Assembly: GCF_014201315.1 (NCBI RefSeq) | Contig: NZ_JACHDY010000006.1 | Coordinates: forward strand, 277,753 to 341,752 | Reading direction: 5' to 3' | DNA: 64,000 nt | Source: Edaphobacter lichenicola | GTDB taxonomy: Bacteria > Acidobacteriota > Terriglobia > Terriglobales > Acidobacteriaceae | In this document: positions 16,977 to 25,478 of the stretch, one piece after another | Layout: each line of letters begins with the position of its first letter | Position numbering within the stretch: position 1 is the first letter of the stretch | The notes under the pieces: model-generated | The model's input: the letters and a program-made list of their open reading frames with translations, nothing else | Database searches by the model: none | What the model was told of the DNA's origin: nothing | Made by a program: the position numbers and the translations under genes

Positions 16977-18101
16977 ATGTCTACCGTACCGTCTCCGATG
17001 ATCTCGCGCAACGCTCTGGTTGCGTCAGTTGTGTCCGTTGCGTCCGCCGCCATGCTGCTTGGCGTTGCCCCGGCGTTTGGCCAGGCCAATGCTCCTTTGG
17101 CCGCAGATGGTTATACGCTTAGCGTCTTCGCCACTGGTGTGGTGGGGCAGTACACCCATCCGGACTCGCTTGCGGTCTTCCAGGACCATGTCTACATTGC
17201 TTACGGCGATGGCAACGACCCGACGGGCGCCGATGGCAAGACGAATATGGTGGTGGAGTATACGCGCGCGGGCCAGAAGGTCTACAGCTTTACGGTCAAG
17301 GGACATAACGACGGCATGAAGGTGAATCCCTACACGCACAAGCTGTGGGTGATGCAGAACGAAGATGCGAATCCGAATCTGGTGGTGTTCGATCCGGTGA
17401 CGCGGCAGACGACGCTGTACTCGTTTGCGGCACCGCCGCAGGCTGGCGGGGGCTACGACGATATTACGTTTAGCAATGGGAAGGCCTATCTGAGCGCGTC
17501 GAATCCTGCGCACAATCCAAACAGCGAGCCGGCGATCGTGCAAGCGACGCTGGTGGGCACGACGGTGGTGGTGACGCCGGTGCTGGAAGGAACGGCGGCA
17601 GCGACGGACATTCTGACGGGGAAGACGGTGACGTTGAATCTGCAGGATCCGGATTCGATGACGACGGCGCCGGGCGGGAACCTGGTGCTGGACAGCCAGG
17701 GGGATTCGGAGCTGGTGATTGTGAGCAATCCGGGATTGACGCAGCAGCGCGTGCTGCAGGTTCCGTTGAGCTCGCCGTATGGCCAGCCGCAGGTGGATGA
17801 CACGTTGTTTACGCCGGATGCCGACGGGTTTCTGCTGGTGAGCGACACGGCGAAGGATATTACGTACAAGATCAGCAAGAAGGTGTTTGTTCCTGGGATA
17901 GCGTACTCGGCTGGGGTTGCGGGCAGCAGCGCGGCGCCTGGATTTGTGGGCCAGCTGGACCTGGCGTTTGGGCTGTTGACGCCGATTGTGAGCGGGATGC
18001 AGAGTCCGCATGGACTTGCGTTTGTGACGACGAGCACCGCTGACGATTCGGCTGTGGAGAAGCTGAAGGAGGCTTGCTCGGCGTTGTATCCGAGCGAGTA
18101 A
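16977..18101 (+). CDS. Secreted beta-propeller-like protein of unknown function
   Basis: This is a 374-residue exported protein. A strong AGGAGG lies eight bases before the ATG, and the signal peptide ends near VAPAFGQA. The mature chain has repeated short strands of the type GKTNMVVEYTRAGQKVYSFTVKG, NPNLVVFDPVTRQT and GGNLVLDSQGDSELVIVSN, resembling NHL/YVTN-like six- or seven-bladed propellers. No catalytic residues are recognisable. The C-terminal SPHGLAFV and a cysteine-containing helix follow. It may bind a ligand or partner in the periplasm; that is inference from fold only. Confidence 0.75.
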   Translation: MSTVPSPMISRNALVASVVSVASAAMLLGVAPAFGQANAPLAADGYTLSVFATGVVGQYTHPDSLAVFQDHVYIAYGDGNDPTGADGKTNMVVEYTRAGQKVYSFTVKGHNDGMKVNPYTHKLWVMQNEDANPNLVVFDPVTRQTTLYSFAAPPQAGGGYDDITFSNGKAYLSASNPAHNPNSEPAIVQATLVGTTVVVTPVLEGTAAATDILTGKTVTLNLQDPDSMTTAPGGNLVLDSQGDSELVIVSNPGLTQQRVLQVPLSSPYGQPQVDDTLFTPDADGFLLVSDTAKDITYKISKKVFVPGIAYSAGVAGSSAAPGFVGQLDLAFGLLTPIVSGMQSPHGLAFVTTSTADDSAVEKLKEACSALYPSE

Positions 18102-18302
18102 GGACGGGTGGCTGGAGGAGAGAGGCCGCCGGGGATCGGGAGGATTCTGTACGATTCTGGAGGATTCCGGGTGGCCTTTTTGAGTGGCCTTGCGTCTTAG
18201 GGGTATCAGGGTATCGTCCCAATGGGATCGAGCCAGCGACGCGGCCGCTGCGTTATGCTGGCGGGGTTTGACGAACGGTAGTTTAGAAAAAGGAGAAGCA
18301 TT

Positions 18303-18689
18303 ATGACGACGCAGACACAGGTTATGACGACACAGGAGTTGGCAGATAAGTTGGTTGGGCTTTGCCGGGAGGGAAAGTTTGAGGAGGCAACGGGGAGCTT
18401 GTACTCCGAGGAGATTGTGAGCATGGAGGCTGGGGCGCCTCCGGGAGGGTCGCGCGAGTCGAAGGGACTGGCGGCGGTGAAGGGGAAGGGGGAGTGGTGG
18501 GCGGCAAACCATGAGGTTCACTCCTGTACGGTCGAGGGACCGCTGGTGGCCGGGTCGCACTTTGCGTGCACCTTCAAACTGGATGTGACATTCAAACCGG
18601 ACGGCCGGCGCTTCGTGATGGAAGAGGTTGCGGTGTACAAGGTCGTGGACGGCAAGGTGGTCTACGAAGAGTTCTTCTACAACATGTAG
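18303..18689 (+). CDS. SnoaL/NTF2-like family protein
   Basis: This 128-residue small cytosolic protein has the NTF2-like layout: N-terminal helices (TTQELADKLVGLCREGKFEEATGSLY), then a curved sheet (VEGPLVAGSHFACTFKLDVTFK, RFVMEEVAVYKVVDGKVVYEEFFYN). AAGGAG lies nine bases before the ATG. Members range from isomerases and hydrolases to ligand-binding proteins, so no substrate can be given. Confidence 0.8.
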   Translation: MTTQTQVMTTQELADKLVGLCREGKFEEATGSLYSEEIVSMEAGAPPGGSRESKGLAAVKGKGEWWAANHEVHSCTVEGPLVAGSHFACTFKLDVTFKPDGRRFVMEEVAVYKVVDGKVVYEEFFYNM

Positions 18690-18752
18690 TAGTAGCTGCT
18701 CTCTCCGCCTGGATGATTGATCCGGGCGGAGGGTCTTTGATTTATCGGGGAT

Positions 18753-20549
18753 TTATCTGCGTTTGCCGGCAGCGGCTTTGCGGCGGTTGGTTACGGCGTG
18801 AGGCTTGCGTGCGGGGCGCGTGCGGAGGGGCTTTTTCTTGCTGCCTTTGTTCTTTCCGCCTTTCGACGTGGTGGAGGCGGAGGGGTTTACGACGGAGATG
18901 ATTTTTGTGCCGATTGGCGAGCCGAGGCCGGTGCAGGCGTCCCAACCGGGGCCGGCGATGAAGCCTACTGGAGTGCCCTGATAGTTGGTGCCGGAGGTGA
19001 TGTCGTTGAAGGCGGCTTTGCCTTTGGCGGCGTAGATTGCGGGTTGGAGGAAGCCTGCGGATTTGCCGTTTTGCGAGTTGGCGAGGGCGATGAGGCCGGC
19101 CCAGAGGGGGGCTACGGCGCTGGTGCCACCGATGGGGAGGGTCTGGCCGTCGACGCGGATGGTGTAGCCGGTGGAGGGGTCGGCGTTGCCGGCGACGTCG
19201 GGGACGCCTCGGCCTCCGCCTGGCGTGGTGGGGGCGGGGACACCTGCGTTGGCCTGCCAGGTGGGCAGGGGGAAGAAGTTGCTGACGCCGCCGCCGGTTG
19301 CGCCTTCGTTGTTGGCTAGCTCGTTCCAGACGACCTCGGAGGTGATGGAGGAGCCGCTGCCGAGGAGCTTGGTTCCACCGCAGGCGAGGACGTGGGGGCT
19401 GGAGGCGGGGAAGTCGACGTGGTTCTGGCCGTCGGTGACGCTGTCGGTGGAGCCGTTGTCTCCGGCGGCGACGGTGATGGTGATGCCGAGGGCGGCGGCG
19501 GACTGGCAGGCGGCGTCGAGTGCGTTGAGGGCTTGGGCGGTCCAGCTGGATTCGGGGCCGCCCCAGCTGATGGAGATGACGCTGGGCTTGTTGGTGGTGT
19601 CGTGGACGGCGGTGGCGACGGCGTCGATGAAACCCTGGTCGGTGTTGGGGGCGAAGTAGACGACGATGTTGGCGCCGGGGGCTACGGCGGCGGCGACTTC
19701 GATGTCGAGCATGACTTCGCCGTCGGCGCTGTTGACGGTGCTGGGGCTGTTTTTGCCGCCGTCGACGGAGACTGCGGTGACTTTGGGGGGCTTCTGGCCG
19801 AGGGTTTTGAAGTAGGCGGTGAGGTCGGCGGTTTTGTAGCCGCCGCCTAGCTCGAGGAGGCCGATGGTCTGGCCGGCGGCGGAGGCGTTGGCGGGGAACT
19901 GGTAGAGCGTGGCGATCTGGGGCGGAGTGTAGGAGATGTTGGTTGCGGCGGCGTTGGGTATGGCGATGTGGGGATGGGCGAAGCCTCCGGCCTGGGCGGC
20001 GTTGGCGGCGAGGTCGCCGCGCTGGCCTGCGATGCGGAAGTGGGGCTGGGCCTGGGGGCGGTTGTCTAGTCCGAGGACGGCTTCGACGGGGCCGACGAGT
20101 TCGGCGGGGAGTGTGATGCTGCCCTGGCGGACACGGTAGGTTGCGCCGTCGTAGGTCTTGTGGGTGAGGGTGACGCCGAATGCCTTTTGCATGGCGGCCA
20201 TGGTGCCGGCGAGCTTGATGATGCGGCATTCGAGACTGAGTGGGTCGGGCACGACGGCGAGGCCGAACTCTTTGGCGAAGGTGCGGACGAGTTTCACGGC
20301 GGCGGGGTCGGCGGCGTGGCTTTGCTTGTATTGGGCGCGGGTGAGGCGTTGCTTGCCGAGGCGGTTGGCGGCTTTGAGGGGGGTCTTGCGGCGGACTATG
20401 ACTGAGACGGTGATCTTGCCGCCGGAGGGTGCGGGCTTTTCGCCGGCGGGGTCGGCTGCGGCTGGGCGGAAGGGACTTTTTTCGCTGCCGGGAAGGACGG
20501 TGCGGGGGGAGGCTGCGATGTGGGGGGTGGAGGTTTTTTTCGTTGCCAT
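18753..20549 (-). CDS. S53 family serine-carboxyl peptidase (sedolisin / kumamolisin-like)
   Basis: This is a 598-residue pro-enzyme. Residues about 40-175 form the pro-domain (RRKTPLKAANRLGKQRLTRAQY; AFGVTLTHKTYDG). The catalytic domain has Glu278 and Asp282 (GEVMLDIE), the oxyanion Asp364 (AAGDNGSTD) and Ser477 in GGTSAVAP. The calcium-site loop DITSGTNYQGTPVGF...GWDACTGLG is present, so the enzyme should be active and acid-tolerant. There is no classical signal peptide. The last 35 residues form a lysine/arginine-rich tail (from about 563, KGGKNKGSKKK onward) not expected in the family; it could bind nucleic acid or an anionic surface. GGAGA lies upstream of the ATG. The gene is alone on its strand. 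Confidence 0.93.
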   Translation of the reverse strand: MATKKTSTPHIAASPRTVLPGSEKSPFRPAAADPAGEKPAPSGGKITVSVIVRRKTPLKAANRLGKQRLTRAQYKQSHAADPAAVKLVRTFAKEFGLAVVPDPLSLECRIIKLAGTMAAMQKAFGVTLTHKTYDGATYRVRQGSITLPAELVGPVEAVLGLDNRPQAQPHFRIAGQRGDLAANAAQAGGFAHPHIAIPNAAATNISYTPPQIATLYQFPANASAAGQTIGLLELGGGYKTADLTAYFKTLGQKPPKVTAVSVDGGKNSPSTVNSADGEVMLDIEVAAAVAPGANIVVYFAPNTDQGFIDAVATAVHDTTNKPSVISISWGGPESSWTAQALNALDAACQSAAALGITITVAAGDNGSTDSVTDGQNHVDFPASSPHVLACGGTKLLGSGSSITSEVVWNELANNEGATGGGVSNFFPLPTWQANAGVPAPTTPGGGRGVPDVAGNADPSTGYTIRVDGQTLPIGGTSAVAPLWAGLIALANSQNGKSAGFLQPAIYAAKGKAAFNDITSGTNYQGTPVGFIAGPGWDACTGLGSPIGTKIISVVNPSASTTSKGGKNKGSKKKPLRTRPARKPHAVTNRRKAAAGKRR

Positions 20550-20695
20550 GTTTGGTTCTCCAAATTTGGGGATGAATTTGTGAGATGGCCCGTAGGAGTC
20601 GGGATGGTTATCGAGATGACGAAGACCTATAGTATGCCCGTGCCGGTTGAGAGGGAAGCTTGATGGGTTGTGATCTTCATGCGTTTTTTTTGCGA

Positions 20696-20957
20696 TTCGA
20701 GATGTAGTGCGACGACAACGGCAAGTTCAACGGCAAATGCGGGGGTCTCTCCACTGCGTCGCGCGATGAGACTGCGCGACTCCGGTCGAGATGACGATTT
20801 TTGTGGGGGGAAGGGAGGACAACGGTTGGTGTGTGGGCTGGAAGGTTCGAACGGTATGGGTGGGTGGAAGGTTTCGGGATCCTTCGCTGCGCTCAGGATG
20901 ACAGCAAAGGCAAAGGCAAAGGCAACGGCAAGGGCAAGGGCAACGGCAACGGCGGCT
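20696..20957 (+). repeat. Structured intergenic repeat, copy 3
   Basis: This copy fills most of the 406-bp gap between the sedolisin and the TM-helix gene. The hairpin GTCGCGC (20758-20764) / GCGCGAC (20774-20780) has loop GATGAGACT. It is followed by TCCGGTCGAGATGACGATTTTTG, the GGCTGGAAGGTTCGAACGGT block and GGGATCCTTCGCTGCGCTCA-GGATGAC. From 20902 a hexamer run of GGCAAA, GGCAAC and GGCAAG types reaches the stop codon of the next gene. A shorter GGCAA-type run precedes the hairpin (20715-20740). Confidence 0.75.
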
Positions 20958-21702
20958 AGAAGTGGCGCAGGGGTTCGGTGGTGGTGGTGGATTTGTAGTC
21001 GGGATCGCCGGGGATGGGGTCGAGGTTGGAGCGGAGGTCGGCGCTGCGCTCGAGGGAGCGGCTGACGATGTCGCGGGAGCCGAGGCCGACGGCGAGGGCG
21101 AGCGTGAGGACGATGCCGCCGAAGAGGATTCCGAAGGCGAGTTCGACGACGGCGCCGCCGATCTGGAGGTGATCGAGGACCATGGCGGCGGTGAGAACGA
21201 GGACGAGCCACTTGATGCCGAGAGAGAGGAAGCGGGCGTACTGGAGCTTGGCGTTGACGGCTCCGATGAGGACGGAGCGCTCGAGGAAGCGGGCGATGAG
21301 GGTGCCGGCGATGAGGAGCAGGACAGCTCCGATGGAGTGGGTGAGGTAGGGGAGCACGAAGAGGGAGATCTGGGATTCGCCGGGGAAGGCGGCGTCGAAG
21401 GCGGAGATGCCGATGAAGCAGCCGATGGCGACGCAGCCCCAGAAGACCACGCGAGCGAGCAGAGCGGTGGGGCTATGGGCGGGGGACCAGTCGGAGATGG
21501 TGGCTGAGGAGTTGCGGGCGAGGCGCTCGTCGAACTTGGCGGCGGTGAGCGAGCGGCGAAGGAGCGCGGCGAGGCCCATGCCGATGGCGGTCATGATGAC
21601 GAGCGCGAGCAGAAGAGCGATGAGGGCCGGGAGAAAGCTCGCCAGTTTGAAGAGGACCTGGTGAGCGGATTGGCGGAGTGCCTGTTCGACTTGTTGCCAC
21701 AT
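20956..21702 (-). CDS. TM-helix repeat membrane protein (MscS-like without the channel domain)
   Basis: This 248-residue inner-membrane protein has about five hydrophobic segments (SFLPALIALLLALVIMTAIG; ARVVFWGCVAIGCFIGISAF; LPYLTHSIGAVLLLIAGTLIA; LSLGIKWLVLVLTAAMVL; VVELAFGILFGGIVLTLALA). It ends in ALAVGLGSRDIVSRSLE. This matches the conserved TM_helix family found at the N-terminus of some mechanosensitive channel proteins. No MscS beta-domain follows. It may be a small ion channel or a regulator. AAGGAG lies upstream of the ATG. Confidence 0.78.
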   Translation of the reverse strand: MWQQVEQALRQSAHQVLFKLASFLPALIALLLALVIMTAIGMGLAALLRRSLTAAKFDERLARNSSATISDWSPAHSPTALLARVVFWGCVAIGCFIGISAFDAAFPGESQISLFVLPYLTHSIGAVLLLIAGTLIARFLERSVLIGAVNAKLQYARFLSLGIKWLVLVLTAAMVLDHLQIGGAVVELAFGILFGGIVLTLALAVGLGSRDIVSRSLERSADLRSNLDPIPGDPDYKSTTTTEPLRHF

Positions 21703-21793
21703 GAGAGGGTCTCCTTACGGGTGCTGGCCTTTTTTGATCGCTTTTTGTTCCAAAGAGCTTTTTTGTTGAAGTGCTTTCTCTATGGTGCTTTTT

Positions 21794-23032
21794 CTATGGG
21801 TTGAAGCGGTCGGGCCATCGCCAGCGCGATACGAGATAGGGTTTGTCGGTTTCAAAGGCTGCGGCTAGATCCTGGACGTGTTTTTCGGGCGGCGTGCCTG
21901 TGCTGATCAGCGTGAGGTGCGAGGCGACCCATGCGAGATAGAGCGGGGTGAGCGCGCCGAGGAGGTGACCGCGGTTGATGGTGCGGAGGCGGTAGGCGAG
22001 GATGAAGTCGTAGACGATGCGGGCCCAGAGGTTGTCGGGCATGCGGAAGCTTTCGGGTTGGAGCATGGATAGCTTTTTGAGGCCGAGGAGCGAGTTGGGC
22101 GGCAGGACGAGGGACCAGATCTCGTGGAGGTTGGTGTAGGCGAGACGGAAGGCGTCGAGCATGGGGGCGGTGTCCGGCGGCTCGGCGATATGGGTGGTTT
22201 GGGGAAGGGGCTGGGCGGCGAACTGAGCGGCGGGCTGGGTGCCGCGGGCGCGCTGCCAGAAGGAGGCTTTGGCGTCGACGTCGGCGAAGAGGGAGCCGGC
22301 GATGAGGGCGAGGAGACTGTTGAGGTCGCGATTGGCGGGTTGCGGGATGGTGCGCGGGGTGACTTCGACCTCGGCGATGGTGAAGTTGGCGGTGGAGGCT
22401 TCGGCGAGCGGCCAGAGGAAGGAGTCGTCCTGCGAGGCGGCGGTGAAGCGTTGCGCGGTGGCGGCGAGGCGGCCGGCCATGCGGAGGGAGACGCCGAGGT
22501 CGATGGCGAGGGGGAAGCGGGGGCGCGTTCCGAAGAGGGCGCGGGTGACCGGGTAGAGGATGCCTGAGTTGACGAGGCCTTCGCGGGGACCGAGGTCGTA
22601 GTGCGCGACGGAGAGGTCGTTGGTGAGGGTGGAGCTGGCGAGGGTGCGGATGGTTTCGGGTTTGAGCGACTGAGATTCGGCGCCGAGGAGAAGGCAGCTG
22701 GAGACGCGGTTTTCCTGCGCGAGCTTGTAGGTGTTGAGATAGTCGGCTGCGGTGAGAACCCAGGGGGTGGCGGAGACGGCGGTGGGGGTGTAGGGGATGA
22801 GGCGAAGGGGGCTGCCGGAGGAGAGCTGAGGGGCGGTGTCGGGTGTGGCGACCAGGACGGTGTCGTTGGGAAAGGCGAGGGCGAGGTTGGAGAGGGTGGC
22901 TTCGAAGGCCTCCTGCGAGAGGGGAACGAGGCTGACGAGCAGGCTGCCGGTTGCGGTCGTCGCTGTCGTCGTCGCTGTGGTTGCAGGCATGGCGTTGGAG
23001 GTGAGGTCGATATTTGTGTCTGCGGAGGCCAT
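21794..23032 (-). CDS. Divergent GT2-like glycosyltransferase (glucosylglycerate-synthase-like fold)
   Basis: This 412-residue protein starts with a low-complexity Thr/Ala segment. The middle, GLVNSGILYPVTRALFGTRPRFPLAID, and the C-terminal helical part, MPDNLWARIVYDFILAYRLR...LLGALTPLYLAWVASHL, resemble the glucosylglycerate/mannosylglycerate synthase-like GT group. At the place where such enzymes carry an acidic DxD metal motif, this protein reads LLGAESQSL (residues 115-123), so nucleotide-sugar chemistry may be lost or altered. It is divergent from, and next to, trehalose-metabolism genes, which hints at compatible-solute or glycan metabolism. The start at 23032 has no good ribosome site. 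Confidence 0.6.
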   Translation of the reverse strand: MASADTNIDLTSNAMPATTATTTATTATGSLLVSLVPLSQEAFEATLSNLALAFPNDTVLVATPDTAPQLSSGSPLRLIPYTPTAVSATPWVLTAADYLNTYKLAQENRVSSCLLLGAESQSLKPETIRTLASSTLTNDLSVAHYDLGPREGLVNSGILYPVTRALFGTRPRFPLAIDLGVSLRMAGRLAATAQRFTAASQDDSFLWPLAEASTANFTIAEVEVTPRTIPQPANRDLNSLLALIAGSLFADVDAKASFWQRARGTQPAAQFAAQPLPQTTHIAEPPDTAPMLDAFRLAYTNLHEIWSLVLPPNSLLGLKKLSMLQPESFRMPDNLWARIVYDFILAYRLRTINRGHLLGALTPLYLAWVASHLTLISTGTPPEKHVQDLAAAFETDKPYLVSRWRWPDRFNP

Positions 23033-23304
23033 CGTGCGATGTGGACTTTCTCGGTTCGGTTGGCGGTGGCTCAGGTTGCGAATAACTGGTTGTCGTTTCA
23101 GGAAGTGTTGCTGCCGTGAGTGTACTGCCGATTGTGATAGCGCGCGAGAGCGGGAGAGGCGGTCGGGAGAGATTTTCGCTGTCTTTTGCTGTCTTCAGTT
23201 TGCCTCGGGAGTTGCCTCGGGGAAATCTTCGCAGGCATACTTCCTTGCCTGATCTGAATTTATTGTTGTGTGCATCTTACCTGTCGTTAGTCGTTGTTAG
23301 AGAG

Positions 23305-25275
23305 ATGCGGGTTGTGGGGTATGTGGTTGCTGGCGGGGTGAATACGCCGGAGTTGGGAGGTTTTGTGGCGGAGCAGAAGAAGAAAGTCGCTGGGTCGGTG
23401 CACGAGAGGTTACATGGAGCTTTGCATGGATTGCTTCATGGATCGTTACATGGGGCTTTGCATGGTTCGAGGATTGAAGACTACAGCATGATAGGGGACT
23501 GCGAGACTGCGGCTCTGGTCTCGAAGGAGGGGTCGATCGATTGGCTTTGCTGGCCGTCATTTCCTGCTGCTGCGTGCTTTGCCGCGCTGCTGGGGACGCG
23601 GGATCACGGCTTCTGGCAGATTGCTCCGAAGGGTAAGGTGAAGGCGATCAGGCGGGAGTATGAAGGGCACACGCTGATCGTGCAGACGACGTTTGAGACG
23701 CGAGAGGGCGAGGTGTGCCTGATCGACTTTATGCCGCCGCGCGAGAAGCACTCTCATGTGGTGAGGATCGTGCGTGGAGTTCGCGGCAGGGTGTCGATGC
23801 AGATGGATCTGGCGATTCGTTTTGACTACGGAAGGACGGTGCCGTGGGTGACGCGCATTGAAGATGGAGTGCGGGCGATCGCGGGTTCGGACATGGTTAC
23901 GCTGAGGACGAAGGCCCGGCTGCGTGGTGTGGGGATGACGACGCGGAGTGAGTTCACGGTGCGGAAGGGGGAGACGATGAGTTTTACGCTGACCAACTCT
24001 TCGTCTCTGGAGAAGTTGCCGCGTGAGCTTTCTGTCGATAAGGCGCTCGGGGAGACGCAGAGGTTCTGGACGAAGTGGAGCCGGAGGAATGCGTATAGGG
24101 GACCGTATGCCGAGGCGGTGGAGCGCTCGCTGATTACGCTGAAGGCGATGACGTATCGGCCGTCGGGTGGGATTGTGGCGGCGGTGACGACGTCGCTGCC
24201 GGAGAGGATTGGCGGGTCGCGTAACTGGGACTATCGTTACTGCTGGCTGCGCGACACTTCGTTTACGCTGCTGATTTTGATGCAGGCCAGTTATATGGAT
24301 GAGGCGGTGGAGTGGCGGAGGTGGTTGCTGCGAGCTATCGCCGGGGCGCCGGACCAGGTGCAGACGATCTATGGGATCTGCGGCGAGAGGCAGCTGGTGG
24401 AGTGGGTGGCGGACTGGCTGCCGGGCTATGAGGGTTCGAAGCCGGTGCGGATTGGGAACGCGGCGGTGGATCAGTTTCAGCTGGATGTGTTTGGCGAGGT
24501 GTCTTCGGCGTTGTCGAGAATTCCGCAGGCCGAGGATGAGATACGCGTGTCGGCGAGTTCGGTGCAGGCGGCTCTGATCGATCATCTGTGTAAGGTGTGG
24601 CCGGAGCCGGATGAGGGGATATGGGAGACACGTGGAGGTGCGCAACACTTTACGCACTCGAAGGTGATGGCTTGGGTGGCGCTGGATCGGGCGATCAAGC
24701 ATCATGAGCAGTTCGACGGAAAGGGCGATGTGAAGCGGTGGAAGAAGAATCGCGAGATGCTGCATCGGGAGATTTGCAGGAAGGGGTTCGATAAGAAGCT
24801 GAACAGCTTTGTGCAGTCGTATGGGTCGAAGCAGCTGGATGCGTCGTGTCTGTTGATTGGGCTGGTGGGATTTCTGCCGATGGATGATCCGCGGATACTT
24901 GGCACGGTGGAGGCGATCGAGCGGCGGCTGATGAAGGATGGCTTTGTGGAACGATACGATACGAAGAAGACGAAGGATGGGCTTGCTGGAGGGGAGGGCG
25001 CGTTTCTGGCTTGCAGCTTCTGGCTGGTGACGAATCTGTGGTTGATTGGACGGAAGGAAGATGCGAAGGCGATGTTCGAACGGCTGCTTGCGCTGCGCAA
25101 CGATGCCGGCCTGCTGTCGGAGGAGTACGATCCTATTGAGAAGCGGATGGTGGGGAACTTTCCCCAGGCTCTATCGCATATTGCGTTGATCCATGCTGCT
25201 TTTGCGATGTCGGGTCTGTGGTCGCCTGAGCAGCAGGCTCGAGCAAGACCCGCATTGCGTCGTCGGGCTCAGTAG
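23305..25275 (+). CDS. GH15 family glucoamylase/trehalase-like glycoside hydrolase
   Basis: This is an (alpha/alpha)6-barrel enzyme of GH15, hydrolysing glucans or trehalose. Conserved segments are IEDYSMIGDCETAALVSKEG-SIDWLCWPSF at the N-terminus, LIDFMPPR, GGSRNWDYRYCWLRD (active-site region), GYEGSKPVRIGNAAVDQFQLD, and GEGAFLACSFWLV with a catalytic-acid context near the C-terminus. The start is uncertain: 23305 (ATG) is the first methionine after a region with no homology, but the family proper begins at about 23470. Between them lies a five-fold LHGx repeat. The lack of a signal peptide implies a cytosolic enzyme. It lies 200 bp upstream of treY on the same strand, consistent with shared trehalose/maltodextrin metabolism. 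Confidence 0.87.
   Translation: MRVVGYVVAGGVNTPELGGFVAEQKKKVAGSVHERLHGALHGLLHGSLHGALHGSRIEDYSMIGDCETAALVSKEGSIDWLCWPSFPAAACFAALLGTRDHGFWQIAPKGKVKAIRREYEGHTLIVQTTFETREGEVCLIDFMPPREKHSHVVRIVRGVRGRVSMQMDLAIRFDYGRTVPWVTRIEDGVRAIAGSDMVTLRTKARLRGVGMTTRSEFTVRKGETMSFTLTNSSSLEKLPRELSVDKALGETQRFWTKWSRRNAYRGPYAEAVERSLITLKAMTYRPSGGIVAAVTTSLPERIGGSRNWDYRYCWLRDTSFTLLILMQASYMDEAVEWRRWLLRAIAGAPDQVQTIYGICGERQLVEWVADWLPGYEGSKPVRIGNAAVDQFQLDVFGEVSSALSRIPQAEDEIRVSASSVQAALIDHLCKVWPEPDEGIWETRGGAQHFTHSKVMAWVALDRAIKHHEQFDGKGDVKRWKKNREMLHREICRKGFDKKLNSFVQSYGSKQLDASCLLIGLVGFLPMDDPRILGTVEAIERRLMKDGFVERYDTKKTKDGLAGGEGAFLACSFWLVTNLWLIGRKEDAKAMFERLLALRNDAGLLSEEYDPIEKRMVGNFPQALSHIALIHAAFAMSGLWSPEQQARARPALRRRAQ
23407..23466 (+). 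repeat. Five-fold 12-base repeat encoding LHGx
   Basis: Five consecutive 12-base units encode LHGA, LHGL, LHGS, LHGA and LHGS. The leucine codon differs between units (TTA, TTG, CTT, TTA, TTG) while histidine stays CAT and glycine stays GGA or GGG/GGT. Synonymous change with a constant peptide suggests the repeat is translated, which supports a start upstream of it. Confidence 0.7.
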
Positions 25276-25478
25276 CCGGGCTTAGTGCTTTCGCATCGTG
25301 TAGCGGGTGGTTTCATTGCTACGGGCCTGCACGCGGGAGTTTCTGGATTGCGTCGCCGGCGGTGAATACAACCAACGGAAGTAAATGCGTCTCTAACGAG
25401 TTACCTGGATTTTTTTGTGCGGAATATCTGCGTGAATGTTACTGCCTTGCTTCCTGAACGCTAACTTTCGATTGGTTG
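25276..25478. other. Short intergenic gap before treY
   Basis: No gene, tRNA or terminator hairpin was found in these 203 bases. The stretch 25395-25450 is more AT-rich and may hold a promoter for treYZ. Confidence 0.35.

Noticed and set aside
17025..18560. 511-residue minus-strand frame across the propeller protein
   Set aside because: Arg-rich shadow spanning two real plus-strand genes with good ribosome sites.
23416..23490. Alternative small frame starting at ATG within the LHG repeat
   Set aside because: Out of frame with the GH15 enzyme, short, and explained by the CATGG repeat.
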